Below are positions 54,619 to 63,758 of a stretch of 64,000 nucleotides of DNA, in pieces; the first letter of the stretch is position 1, and the number at the start of each line of letters is the position of its first letter. A model generated the notes under the pieces. The model ran no database searches. It saw only the letters and a program-made list of their open reading frames with translations, and was not told where the DNA came from. The DNA comes from an uncultured Carboxylicivirga sp. Lineage in GTDB: Bacteria; Bacteroidota; Bacteroidia; Bacteroidales; Marinilabiliaceae. The position numbers were made by a program, and so were the translations under genes. Location: positions 4,898,001-4,962,000 of the forward strand of contig NZ_OY771430.1 of the NCBI RefSeq assembly GCF_963674565.1. The letters are read 5' to 3'.

Positions 54619-56907
54619 CTAAAGCAAAATTTTAAGTTTGGCAAATTTGAGTAATAATTGTTTCTGCCCTGCATTCTCAAACATTACAGTTGCTTTTTTG
54701 TTGGGTTCCAACCCTTCTACATTCACTACTTTACCTCGTCCAAAACGTTCATGCTCAACCATTGCACCTGGCACTATCTGATTGGGAGAAGCTGCATTAA
54801 AATTCATGTTTATCTTGGGCTTCTCGTTATTTCCAGAATAATTCATTCTGATTTTTGGAGTTTCAGGTGTTGTGTTACCCAGCTTGCGAAAGTTACGTGG
54901 TAATGCTGTTGAATTGGATTTAGGTTGAGAAGACACAATGTCATCAGCATGAACTTCAAGATAGCTTTGATCAATATCACCAATAAAACGACTGGGACGA
55001 CTATATGTCAATTCACCATACTTGTATCTTGATCGTGCAAATGAAATGGTAGCGTTTTGTTCGGCTCGTGTGATAGCTACATAAAAAAGACGTCTTTCTT
55101 CCTCCAGAGCTTTCTCACTGTCAACGGATTGCAACGAAGGGAATAGGCCTTCTTCAACACCAACAATATAAACGTTTTTAAACTCCAGTCCTTTAGCTGA
55201 GTGGATCGTCATCAAAGTTATTTTATTGATGTCATCTTTACTTTCATTATCCTGATCGGTTAATAATGAAACTTCTTCAAGGAAATTTACAAGGTTGGGA
55301 GTAATTCCTTCTTCCTGCTTGGTGGTGCTGAAATCTTTGATACCATTCAATAATTCGTTGATGTTATCAATACGCCCTTGTCCTTCAATGGATTTGTCGC
55401 CGTGAAGATCATGCATGATTCCACTGGCTGAGGCTATTTCAGCTGCCAGTTCGTATGCCGATAGCTGTTCGAGTTGGGCGGCAAAACGGGTTATTAATGC
55501 AATAAAAGTATGCAGCTTTTTCAAAGTGCCTGCATTTACACCCAATTGTGCACCAGTAGCATTTAATAGCAATTCCCAGATAGTTCTTCCAGAAGCGTCG
55601 GCTGCAGCTGTTATTTTGTCTATTGTAGTTTTTCCTATTCCTCGGGCGGGGTAATTGATCACCCTTTTCAATGCTTCCCCGTCAGCCGGGTTAACAGTTA
55701 ACCTGAAATAGGCCAACAGATCTTTGATTTCTTTTCGCTGATAGAATGATAAACCACCATATATTTTATAGGGAAGGTTTTTCTTTCGTAAGGCTTCCTC
55801 AAATACCCTGGACTGAGCATTGGTACGATAGAGTATTGCAAAATCTTTAAAATCCTGCTGATACTTCATTCGTTTCTCAAAAATATCATTGGTAATTAAA
55901 AAACCTTCCTCAATATCAGAGTATGCTTTTAAAACACGCACCGGATTTCCGACAGCATTTTCTGAATATACATTTTTTTGTATCTGTCCCTGATTTTTTT
56001 CTATGATGCTGTTGGCGGCATTTACAATGTTTTGTGATGATCGATAGTTTTGTTCCAGCTTGAAGATTTTATATCCGGGGTAATCGTTTCTGAAATTCAG
56101 AATATTTTCGATTTTGGCTCCCCTGAAACTGTAAATACTCTGGGCATCATCTCCCACAACACATATGTTGTTATGTTTTTCGGCCAGTTTTTTTATTATC
56201 AGGTATTGCGAAAAGTTAGTATCCTGATACTCATCCACCAATAAATAATCGTATTGTTGTTGATATTTCTTGAGTATATCCGGAAAATCGCGAAAGAGTA
56301 TGTTGGTATTCAACAGTAAATCATCAAAATCCATCACTCCTGATTTATAGCATTCGCGCATGTATTGCGAATAAATTTCATGAACCAAGGGCATTTGTGA
56401 AGCTTTGTCGGTTGCAATGCGATTCACATCACGTGCGTAGGCAACAGGTGTCACAAGATCATTTTTTGCAGCAGATATGCGCGAAAGAACGCTTCCTGGT
56501 TTATATGCTTTATCATTCAGCTTCATCTTTTTACAGATGCTTTTTATCAGATTCTTTGAATCCGTGGTATCGTAAATAGTGAATGAAGAAGGATAACCCA
56601 GATGTTTTGATTCAAAGCGAAGTATTCGTGCAAAGATAGAGTGAAAAGTACCCATCCATAAACTTGCTGCATTATGCTGTCCAACAACTGTTGCAATACG
56701 ATCTTTCATCTCGCGGGCAGCTTTGTTGGTAAATGTCAGAGCTAATATGCGGTACGGTTTTACATCTTGCTTTAATAAATGAGCAATTCGATAGGTTAAT
56801 ACCCTTGTTTTTCCCGATCCGGCACCTGCGATTACCAGGGTTGGTCCTTCTGTTTCTACCACGGCAGCACGCTGTACCTCGTTCAACTCTTCCAAATAAT
56901 TCTGCAC
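54619..56907 (-). CDS. pcrA: PcrA/UvrD-type DNA helicase
   Basis: A 762-residue superfamily-1A 3'-5' helicase used in repair and replication-conflict resolution. The Q-motif LNEVQRAAV, Walker A AGAGSGKTR (about 28-36), motif II DEYQDT, motif III GDDAQSIYSFRG, motif IV LEQNYRSS and motif VI VAITRAE are all present. The C-terminus ends in the Tudor-like beta domain (HERFGRGKVVNVEG) that in PcrA contacts RNA polymerase. The length is normal. Single gene. Confidence 0.96.
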   Translation of the reverse strand: MQNYLEELNEVQRAAVVETEGPTLVIAGAGSGKTRVLTYRIAHLLKQDVKPYRILALTFTNKAAREMKDRIATVVGQHNAASLWMGTFHSIFARILRFESKHLGYPSSFTIYDTTDSKNLIKSICKKMKLNDKAYKPGSVLSRISAAKNDLVTPVAYARDVNRIATDKASQMPLVHEIYSQYMRECYKSGVMDFDDLLLNTNILFRDFPDILKKYQQQYDYLLVDEYQDTNFSQYLIIKKLAEKHNNICVVGDDAQSIYSFRGAKIENILNFRNDYPGYKIFKLEQNYRSSQNIVNAANSIIEKNQGQIQKNVYSENAVGNPVRVLKAYSDIEEGFLITNDIFEKRMKYQQDFKDFAILYRTNAQSRVFEEALRKKNLPYKIYGGLSFYQRKEIKDLLAYFRLTVNPADGEALKRVINYPARGIGKTTIDKITAAADASGRTIWELLLNATGAQLGVNAGTLKKLHTFIALITRFAAQLEQLSAYELAAEIASASGIMHDLHGDKSIEGQGRIDNINELLNGIKDFSTTKQEEGITPNLVNFLEEVSLLTDQDNESKDDINKITLMTIHSAKGLEFKNVYIVGVEEGLFPSLQSVDSEKALEEERRLFYVAITRAEQNATISFARSRYKYGELTYSRPSRFIGDIDQSYLEVHADDIVSSQPKSNSTALPRNFRKLGNTTPETPKIRMNYSGNNEKPKINMNFNAASPNQIVPGAMVEHERFGRGKVVNVEGLEPNKKATVMFENAGQKQLLLKFAKLKILL

Positions 56908-57067
56908 TACTTACTTTTATGATGATTGATGATACTGCAAAAATATAAGTTCATTTGAGAAAATGTGGAGGATATGACTATTTTTAAGGATGAATGCTCT
57001 TTTCGTAACGAAAGAGTCTGACTGTAAGTAATAAGATCATGCTTTTTATCGTTTGAAAGAAATATTA

Positions 57068-57075
57068 TAGCTTTG
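57068..57075 (+). promoter_or_regulatory. Likely -7 element of the T9SS type-B protein gene
   Basis: TAGCTTTG matches TAnnTTTG; a TTTT rather than TTTG is found about 20 bases upstream. Confidence 0.4.
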
Positions 57076-57119
57076 AAAGGTTGAACAACACTTCAGAAAT
57101 TGAAGTAATCACTTGATAC

Positions 57120-58325
57120 ATGAATAACACACATCGATTTTTTATCATATTAGTATGCCTGTTGCCTCAGTTGATGATTGGACAGAGCATAACATCCAAT
57201 GCTTTTTATTCTGAGAATACTGATTATCCCGATGGGAATAATGACCCGATATTTTTTTATTCAACTATGTCGAGTGCACAATTAATGGCACCCGTTGTTG
57301 CCGGTGCAACTTATAACTGGTATTCGTTTAATACTGCAACAGGAGCTTTTGATATACTGGAACAGAGTGGTGGTGAGACATTAATGAATGTGGCAGAGAA
57401 AGGATATAAAGTGGACGTTATTGGCGGAGGTACTGTTACTCCATATTTTTGTTGGAATTTTGTTCCGGAAGCAGCAATTGACTCGATTGGTTTGCCTACA
57501 GAATCATGCAGTAATATCAGGTTGACGGCATACGTAAATAATAAGCCTCTTGTCTATTATAATCATAAGGGAGATGGAAGTTCTCAACTGATTGATTATG
57601 GATATAGCTGGTCATCTTCTCCAACCGGACCAATAGATGGCGTAACGGAGGTTTCCCAACTGATATCAGCACCTACTGAAGACACTGAATATGCTGTTGT
57701 GGTTGGTCAGAAGTTTGCAGCTGGTGTTACACCGGCTACGATCAGTTATGCGTACGAAGCCATTGCTGTATCTGCCGTTTTTAGTTTTGAAACCGAGGGG
57801 ACCGCTGATAATGAAGCAACAGAAGGATCAGCTCCTATGGTGGTGCGATATTCAGACGAATCTTTGGGTAATGTTACTGATTGGGAATGGACTTTTGGAG
57901 ATGCCGGGAAAGATTATGTGGCAGATCCAATATTTACATTTCAAAAGGCCGGTGATTATGCGGTTAGTTTATGGGTAATGAACTCAGATACGGGGTGCGA
58001 ATCAGATAGTGAAGTACAAACCTTTACTGTGAAAGAAATCGTATTGAAGGTCCCAACAGCTTTCACGCCTTTTAGTAGTCCTGGTGAGAATGATGAATTC
58101 AAGGTGTTGTACAGATCCATAAAAAAATATCGCATTGTTATTTACAATCGTTGGGGACGAAAAGTATTTTCCAGTACCGATCCTGCACAGGGATGGAATG
58201 GTCGGATAGGAAACAGAAAAGCTGAACCAGGTGTGTATTTTTACGAGATAGAGGCAGAAGGCTACAACGAAGGAGAAAAGGTGACGCGAGAAGGAGCTGT
58301 TCACCTGATTGTGACTCAAAACTAA
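57120..58325 (+). CDS. Exported PKD protein with gliding-type (T9SS type-B) C-terminal domain
   Basis: A 401-residue secreted protein. A signal peptide (ending LMIGQ) precedes a beta-rich region (about 25-215), then a PKD-like domain (about 220-305; VTDWEWTFGDAGKDY is typical), and a CHU_C/gliding-motility-associated domain starting VPTAFTPFSSPGENDEF with the hallmark YNRWGRKVF. That last domain is the type-B cargo signal for type IX secretion. It probably ends up on the cell surface or outside. The function of the N-terminal half is unknown. Confidence 0.88.
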   Translation: MNNTHRFFIILVCLLPQLMIGQSITSNAFYSENTDYPDGNNDPIFFYSTMSSAQLMAPVVAGATYNWYSFNTATGAFDILEQSGGETLMNVAEKGYKVDVIGGGTVTPYFCWNFVPEAAIDSIGLPTESCSNIRLTAYVNNKPLVYYNHKGDGSSQLIDYGYSWSSSPTGPIDGVTEVSQLISAPTEDTEYAVVVGQKFAAGVTPATISYAYEAIAVSAVFSFETEGTADNEATEGSAPMVVRYSDESLGNVTDWEWTFGDAGKDYVADPIFTFQKAGDYAVSLWVMNSDTGCESDSEVQTFTVKEIVLKVPTAFTPFSSPGENDEFKVLYRSIKKYRIVIYNRWGRKVFSSTDPAQGWNGRIGNRKAEPGVYFYEIEAEGYNEGEKVTREGAVHLIVTQN

Positions 58326-58344
58326 TCGGATAATAAAAATATTA

Positions 58345-58379
58345 AAGGGGTTGATTTGTTAAGAATCAACCCCTTATTT
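58345..58379. terminator. Bidirectional terminator between PKD and EF-G2 genes
   Basis: A perfect 12-bp stem AAGGGGTTGATT/AATCAACCCCTT with a seven-base loop, AT-rich on both sides. Confidence 0.85.
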
Positions 58380-58388
58380 ATTATTTAA

Positions 58389-60545
58389 TTAATCATCATC
58401 TTGTTCAGCCTCGAAGGTTTTAATAAGTTCATTTTGAACTTCTGGTGGAACTTTATCGTACTGAGAAAATTCCATCGTATAGAAAGCGCGTCCACCGGTA
58501 ATACTACTTAATGAGGTAGAATACTTGTTCATTTCTTTCAATGGAACCTTGGCTTTGATTACCTCAAAACCTTTTTCGCTTGACATACCTTCAATCATGG
58601 CACGACGACCCTGAAGGTCACTCATTACATCACCCATGCGATCGCTTGGAACTTTTACCTCCACATTGTAGACCGGTTCCAGAATTTTTGGGCCTGCATT
58701 TTTAAATGCCTGACTAAAGGCATTTCGTCCGGCAAGTTTAAATGAGATTTCGTTAGAATCAACCGGGTGCATTTTACCATCGTAAACAAATACCCTAATA
58801 TCGCGGGCATATGATCCGGTAAGTGGGCCTTCTTCCATTTTTTCCATTATACCTTTTAGGATTGCTGGCATAAAGCGGGCATCAATAGAACCTCCAACGA
58901 TACAGTTGTTGTATACCAGTTTGCCACCCCAAGGTAATTTCACTACATCGGTATCGCGAACATTGAGTTTAATTTCCTGACCATCTATCTTCATGGTTGC
59001 CGGAGTAGGCATATCTTCATAATATGGTTCGATAATCATATGAACCTCACCGAATTGTCCGGCACCACCCGATTGTTTTTTGTGGCGATAGTCAGCCCGG
59101 GCAACCTTAGTTATTGTTTCGCGATAAGGGATTCGTGGAGACAGGAATTCGATCTCAATCTTGTCATTGTTCTCAATCCTCCATTTCATGGTATTTAAGT
59201 GGAATTCACCCTGACCATGAACAAGGATTTGCTTCAGCTCTTTTGAATATTCAACAACCAGAGTAGGATCTTCCTCATGCATACGCTGCAGAACTTCGCC
59301 TAATTTTTCATCATCACTTTCGCTTTTTGCCTTAATAGCTGCCCGGTATTTAGGATTTGGATAGTGAATGGGTTCAAACAAGTAATCACAGCCTTTTTCG
59401 TTTAAGGTATGATTGATATGTGTTTCTTTTAATTTAACGGTTACACCAATATCACCAGCAACCAGTTCAGTCACTTTATGACGATTATTACCTGCTACAC
59501 AATTGAGTTGGGCAACTCTTTCTTTTGCATTTTTATTGGCATTGATCAGGTCCATACCTTCAGAAACTTTACCCGACATTACTTTGAAGAAAGAAACTTC
59601 TCCTAAATGAGGTTCAACCGATGTTTTGAATATAAATAAGGAAGTTGGTCCGTTTGGATCACATTTTACTTCGATTCCGTCTTTGGTAACCGGTGCAGGC
59701 ATGTCAGATACATTAGGGACCACATTTCCAAGGAATTCCATTAAACGGCGGCCACCCATGTCTTTCTTTGCAGAAACACAGAATACCGGGAATAAATCGC
59801 GTGCAACCAGACCTTTTCTGATACCCTGGCGCATCTGATCTTCGTTTAAGGTACCTTCTTCAAAATAAAGTTCCATTAATGACTCATCATTTTCGGCTGC
59901 AGCTTCAACCAATGCATTGTGTAATTCGTCTGCTTTCTCTTTTTGATCAGCCGGAATATCAAGAATCTGAGGTTCGCCACCATCAGGCGCCCACTGGTAC
60001 ATTTTCATTTTAAGAACATCTACCACTGCATTAAAATCAGTACCTACACTAATAGGATATTGAATAACAACTACCTTTTTACCAAAAACTTCAATTGCAT
60101 TTTCAAGCGTCTGTTCATAATTGGCCTTTTCATGGTCAAGCTGATTCATTACAAAAATTACAGGCTTGTTGTATTGTTCGGTATACCTAAAAAGGTTTTC
60201 GGTACCAACCTCAACACCTTGTGTGGAGTTAAGCAGCATTAATGCTGTATCGGTAACATTCAGAGAGGTAACTGCTCCGCCTATAAAATCATCAGAACCA
60301 GGGCAGTCAATAATGTTAAATTTACGATCAAGATATTCAGTAAACAGTACAGATGAAAAAACCGAGTAACCATATTCATGCTCCACCCGGTGATAATCTG
60401 ATACTGTATTATTGCTTTCAATGTCGCCACGTCTGTTAATGACACCACCTTCGTACAGCATTGCTTCTGCGAGGGTGGTTTTACCCGAGCCGCTGCTACC
60501 AAGCAGCGCCAGGTTTTTAATTTGATCAGCTTGATATACTTTCAT
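58389..60545 (-). CDS. fusA2: EF-G2-type translocation factor with degenerate GTPase centre
   Basis: A 718-residue EF-G paralogue with all five EF-G domains. The G domain is unusual. The P-loop is GSSGSGKTT, where true EF-G has AHIDAGKTT. The switch II motif DTPGHVDF is DCPGSDDF, so the catalytic His is Ser84. Switch I lacks RGITI, and the NKMD motif reads NQLD. Bacteroides EF-G2 has been reported to support translation without GTP hydrolysis under carbon limitation; this protein has the sequence expected of that class. It is a single gene; I saw no consensus promoter in the 277 bases upstream (60546-60822). Confidence 0.9.
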   Translation of the reverse strand: MKVYQADQIKNLALLGSSGSGKTTLAEAMLYEGGVINRRGDIESNNTVSDYHRVEHEYGYSVFSSVLFTEYLDRKFNIIDCPGSDDFIGGAVTSLNVTDTALMLLNSTQGVEVGTENLFRYTEQYNKPVIFVMNQLDHEKANYEQTLENAIEVFGKKVVVIQYPISVGTDFNAVVDVLKMKMYQWAPDGGEPQILDIPADQKEKADELHNALVEAAAENDESLMELYFEEGTLNEDQMRQGIRKGLVARDLFPVFCVSAKKDMGGRRLMEFLGNVVPNVSDMPAPVTKDGIEVKCDPNGPTSLFIFKTSVEPHLGEVSFFKVMSGKVSEGMDLINANKNAKERVAQLNCVAGNNRHKVTELVAGDIGVTVKLKETHINHTLNEKGCDYLFEPIHYPNPKYRAAIKAKSESDDEKLGEVLQRMHEEDPTLVVEYSKELKQILVHGQGEFHLNTMKWRIENNDKIEIEFLSPRIPYRETITKVARADYRHKKQSGGAGQFGEVHMIIEPYYEDMPTPATMKIDGQEIKLNVRDTDVVKLPWGGKLVYNNCIVGGSIDARFMPAILKGIMEKMEEGPLTGSYARDIRVFVYDGKMHPVDSNEISFKLAGRNAFSQAFKNAGPKILEPVYNVEVKVPSDRMGDVMSDLQGRRAMIEGMSSEKGFEVIKAKVPLKEMNKYSTSLSSITGGRAFYTMEFSQYDKVPPEVQNELIKTFEAEQDDD

Positions 60546-60822
60546 AAAACTTGATTTAAGAGTTTGTAACTAATTTTTATAGGTAATAAAAAAGGGTGAT
60601 TGTAAAATTAGCAATATTTAGTTACCGACCAAGAAAATCACTGTTAAACTGAAAGCGCCTGCTCTTATTTAGTACAGGTTTAAAAAAGGATATCTGTAAG
60701 TTTAAGTTTAATACATGTTCTTACAAATTATTATCGATTTTAGAATGGCTGATAATTTAATTGAATTTGTAAGTATAAAATTGTAATTTACCTACACTAA
60801 TAAATACACCAAACACACTTTT

Positions 60823-61173
60823 ATGGTACTTGATGGAGATGCAAAGAAACTCAAAATTATAGTTAGTGAGGAAGGAATAGTGTACCAGCGTTCACTCTAT
60901 GAAGCAATCTTATTTGCTGCAAAGAAATATAAAATTGCAGGTGCTACAGCTCACAAAGGTATTCTTTCGTATGGGGCGGATGATTTAGCCAATAATGCAA
61001 AATCTTTTTCGTTGCCCGAAAATATGCCTGTCATTATTGAAATGGTTGATCGGGAAGAGCGCATTTATGATTTTGCCGAGATTGTTTCGAAGTTAATTGA
61101 TAAATCGGGCTGTGGTGGAATTGTTTATGTTGAAAGCGTGGATGTAGTTACATACAAAAAAAGCGTCTGCTAG
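60823..61173 (+). CDS. DUF190 (PII-like) protein
   Basis: A 116-residue protein of the DUF190 family, which has a PII-like trimeric fold. KLKIIVSEEGIVYQRSLYEAIL and GATAHKGILSYGAD are typical of the family (GAT...RGI-GYG). DUF190 genes often sit beside the fluoride channel gene crcB; none is present here and I saw no fluoride riboswitch upstream. It may bind a nucleotide; the target is unknown. It is followed by an alkaline-phosphatase-fold gene after 61 bases. Confidence 0.88.
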   Translation: MVLDGDAKKLKIIVSEEGIVYQRSLYEAILFAAKKYKIAGATAHKGILSYGADDLANNAKSFSLPENMPVIIEMVDREERIYDFAEIVSKLIDKSGCGGIVYVESVDVVTYKKSVC

Positions 61174-61234
61174 GGCAATTCCTTTTTTATTTCGCTGTTG
61201 CTATGGTTATATTTGGGCACCAAATTTAATTATA

Positions 61235-62836
61235 ATGACACGATTTAGATTTTCGATATATATACTGCTAGTATTAAGTTTTAGCTATTCGGCTATAGCT
61301 CAGCATCGTATTGCCTCACCTAAACCAAAGTTGGTTGTGTTTTTTCTGATTGATGAATTAAGTACAGACCAGCTGGTAGCATTCAGAGATAAGTTTAGTA
61401 ATGAAGGATTCAACCGATTAATTGACGGAGGAGCATTTTATAGGAATGCCTCTTTTCCGGCAGGATCAGTTTATGCCGGATGTAATCTTTCGACTTTATA
61501 TAGTGGGGCTTATCCCTCAACTCATGGTATAATCTCTGATGTATGGTATGATAAACTAAAATACAATAAGGTTATGGCCGATGCTGCAGATATTGATAAT
61601 GGAGTTTTGCCTTCGGCTAAAAATATGCTGGCTTCAACTTTTACTGATGAGTTGAAATGGATGTATAATGGTCAATCGAAAGTGACCAGCATTGGCTTCA
61701 ACCCTGACTTTCTTGTTTGGACAGGTGGTCATGCACCGGATTATACTTACTATCCTGACGCAACCACTGGAAATATGGTATTAAATGCAGATACTGCTCT
61801 AACCAAATTGCCTGACTGGGTAACTGAGTTTAATGGAAAAAAATTACTGGATGTATATGCCGAAAGGCAGTGGGGGCCACTTGCTGATTTGAGTGAGTAT
61901 CATCAATTACAGTATTTTAGTGAAGAACTGCCACAAGGTCATACGTTTTTGTATTCATTAAAGAAGGGAAAAGATAAAAATGCCTATCAAAATGTTTTGG
62001 AATCACCCTATGGAAATAAGTTGATCCGAGATTTTACCGTTAGTCAGGTGTTAAACGGAGAATATGGAAAGGATGAGGTAACTGATATTCTAACGGTTCA
62101 GTTTACAACTCGCTCGGCACATCGTACCTCAGCCGCTGCTTTTGAAGCCGAAACAGAGGATATGTTGCTTCGGTTAGATCAGGAGATTGCTGATATGCTA
62201 AAAATATTGGATAGTGAAGTGGGACTGGAGAATACATTGGTTATAACCAGTGCTATAGCAGCACCTGTAAGATCAGTAGTCGATAATGGAAGGGCCAATA
62301 TTCCAACCGGTTTATTTAGTGGAAGAAAGGCTGCGTCTTTGTTAAATCTTTATCTGATGGCAATTCATGGGCAAGGAACCTGGGTTAAGGCTTATCACGA
62401 TGGTCAGGTTTATTTGAATCATGAGTTACTGGAGCAATCGAAAATATCGAAAAAGGAAATACTGGATCAATCGGCTAAGTTTTTAATGCAGGTAGAAGGC
62501 GTTGCTTATGCCTTACCCGCTGATGAACTAATGGCTTCAACATCCGACCTGGCTGCAATGGAAAGCTTAAAACTCAATTACCACCCTAAGCGTTCTGGTG
62601 ATATTCTGATTAGACTGCAACCCGGTTGGAATGAAGAAATTGATGGTAAGGATCCTGTTCATCGACACTGGACTTCATCTACCGTACCATTGGTTTTTTA
62701 CGGATGGAAAATTGGAAGAAGAAATATTTACGAGAAGGTATCAATGGCTGATGTGGCTCCAACAATCTCTTCTTTTCTTGAAATACCTTTTCCTAACGGA
62801 TGTGAGGGTAAACCTTTAAAAGAAGTTTTGCCCTAG
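61235..62836 (+). CDS. Exported alkaline-phosphatase-fold protein lacking most catalytic residues
   Basis: A 533-residue exported protein of the PafA/type I phosphodiesterase fold. Signal peptide ends YSAIAQ. Asp40 (FLIDEL) keeps the first metal ligand, and the strand-loop STLYSGAYPSTHGI (86-99) is in family position, but the nucleophile Thr of PafA (before GPGHAS) aligns with Ala81 (YAGCNLS). The STDYxGH ligand motif reads TTRSAHR (291-297), and TADHG reads TSAIA (338-342). The zinc site therefore cannot form normally. The frame is intact, suggesting a pseudoenzyme with a binding or structural role. Convergent with the next gene. Confidence 0.85.
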   Translation: MTRFRFSIYILLVLSFSYSAIAQHRIASPKPKLVVFFLIDELSTDQLVAFRDKFSNEGFNRLIDGGAFYRNASFPAGSVYAGCNLSTLYSGAYPSTHGIISDVWYDKLKYNKVMADAADIDNGVLPSAKNMLASTFTDELKWMYNGQSKVTSIGFNPDFLVWTGGHAPDYTYYPDATTGNMVLNADTALTKLPDWVTEFNGKKLLDVYAERQWGPLADLSEYHQLQYFSEELPQGHTFLYSLKKGKDKNAYQNVLESPYGNKLIRDFTVSQVLNGEYGKDEVTDILTVQFTTRSAHRTSAAAFEAETEDMLLRLDQEIADMLKILDSEVGLENTLVITSAIAAPVRSVVDNGRANIPTGLFSGRKAASLLNLYLMAIHGQGTWVKAYHDGQVYLNHELLEQSKISKKEILDQSAKFLMQVEGVAYALPADELMASTSDLAAMESLKLNYHPKRSGDILIRLQPGWNEEIDGKDPVHRHWTSSTVPLVFYGWKIGRRNIYEKVSMADVAPTISSFLEIPFPNGCEGKPLKEVLP

Positions 62837-62843
62837 TTTTCTA

Positions 62844-63758
62844 TTAATTCTGATTTGAATTCTGTTTATTATTAACGAACAAAGCTTTTGCTTCTTCGGT
62901 GATGGGCTGGAGGTAAATCTTTCCTCCTTTAAAATCAAAGGTTATTAAAAAGTGTCTTAGAAATTGATATCCTATAATTGGCCTTATGTCATCACAAAAA
63001 GTAATGGGTACATTATACAGAACAAAATTATAATCGAAATTTACCTGCGATACTATTTGTTCATACATATCAATTACAGTAACATCATCCAAAGACACGC
63101 GGTAGCCAGTCATGCTGTTTTTATTTCGATATCGTTTTTCGAGTGCAGGGCCATTCCATGAAAGATTAATACCGACAGGCATGGATACTTCCAGTTCAAC
63201 GGGTTGCCGCATGTATTGCCAGGGTTCAATATCAATAGTTGGTGTCTTATGTAATAAACTCTGAGTAAAACCTATGGTATTGGTTTCTTCGGGAATACTC
63301 AGTTCTTTAATGTTATCAGCTATACGAATTAATTTCTTATCAAAATCGAACTGAACTGCCAGTTTATTGAACAAGTCAGCTCCGATAGTGCCAATTACAG
63401 GGGCCGGGAAAGCATATTCACTTCTATTGCCCAGGTGTCGTTTGGTTTTAAATTTAGTATTTGAAATGACCCTTTCCCCAATGGTTATTTGCTTAAATTT
63501 AAAGGTTGTCTCGAGGGTATCCAGACCAAGATCATGCAAACGATAATTCATGTCTTTTCGCAGGTAGTTGCCTCCTGATGTTTCAACAATAAATAATTGT
63601 GGCAGATTAATGCCATCTATTTTAAGTTCCACAACCAACTGACCGGTTGGTAACTGAGTATATGGTATTTCAGTAACTTTTGCAGATAGATTACAAATGA
63701 AGAATGTGGTAAAGAGTATTAATATGGTTGTTTTTCTTTTCATCATAGATCGTTTCAA
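62844..63758 (-). CDS. Exported retropepsin-like (clan AA) fold protein without catalytic Asp
   Basis: A 304-residue exported protein. After a signal peptide (ending NLSA) there appear to be two clan-AA-like lobes. The first has LPQLFIVETSGG (Glu59 in place of the Asp of DTG) and VIGTIGADLF...VQFDFDKKLIRI. The second has VGINLSWNG and IIGYQFLRHFLITFDFKGGKIYL. The strand-turn pattern is that of bacterial aspartyl-protease-like proteins, but the DTG/DSG is changed in both lobes, so proteolysis is doubtful. It converges on the alkaline-phosphatase-like gene with only seven bases between stops. Confidence 0.7.
   Translation of the reverse strand: MKRSMMKRKTTILILFTTFFICNLSAKVTEIPYTQLPTGQLVVELKIDGINLPQLFIVETSGGNYLRKDMNYRLHDLGLDTLETTFKFKQITIGERVISNTKFKTKRHLGNRSEYAFPAPVIGTIGADLFNKLAVQFDFDKKLIRIADNIKELSIPEETNTIGFTQSLLHKTPTIDIEPWQYMRQPVELEVSMPVGINLSWNGPALEKRYRNKNSMTGYRVSLDDVTVIDMYEQIVSQVNFDYNFVLYNVPITFCDDIRPIIGYQFLRHFLITFDFKGGKIYLQPITEEAKALFVNNKQNSNQN

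Noticed and set aside
56997..57016. Near-palindrome CTCTTTTCGTAACGAAAGAG upstream of the PKD gene
   Set aside because: The arms pair only with a bulge, and there is no second copy or obvious regulator, so it is not called as an operator.
60546..60822. Fluoride riboswitch or crcB linkage next to DUF190, and a consensus EF-G2 promoter
   Set aside because: No matching structure, no crcB gene and no TAnnTTTG with a spaced TTTG was found on either strand.
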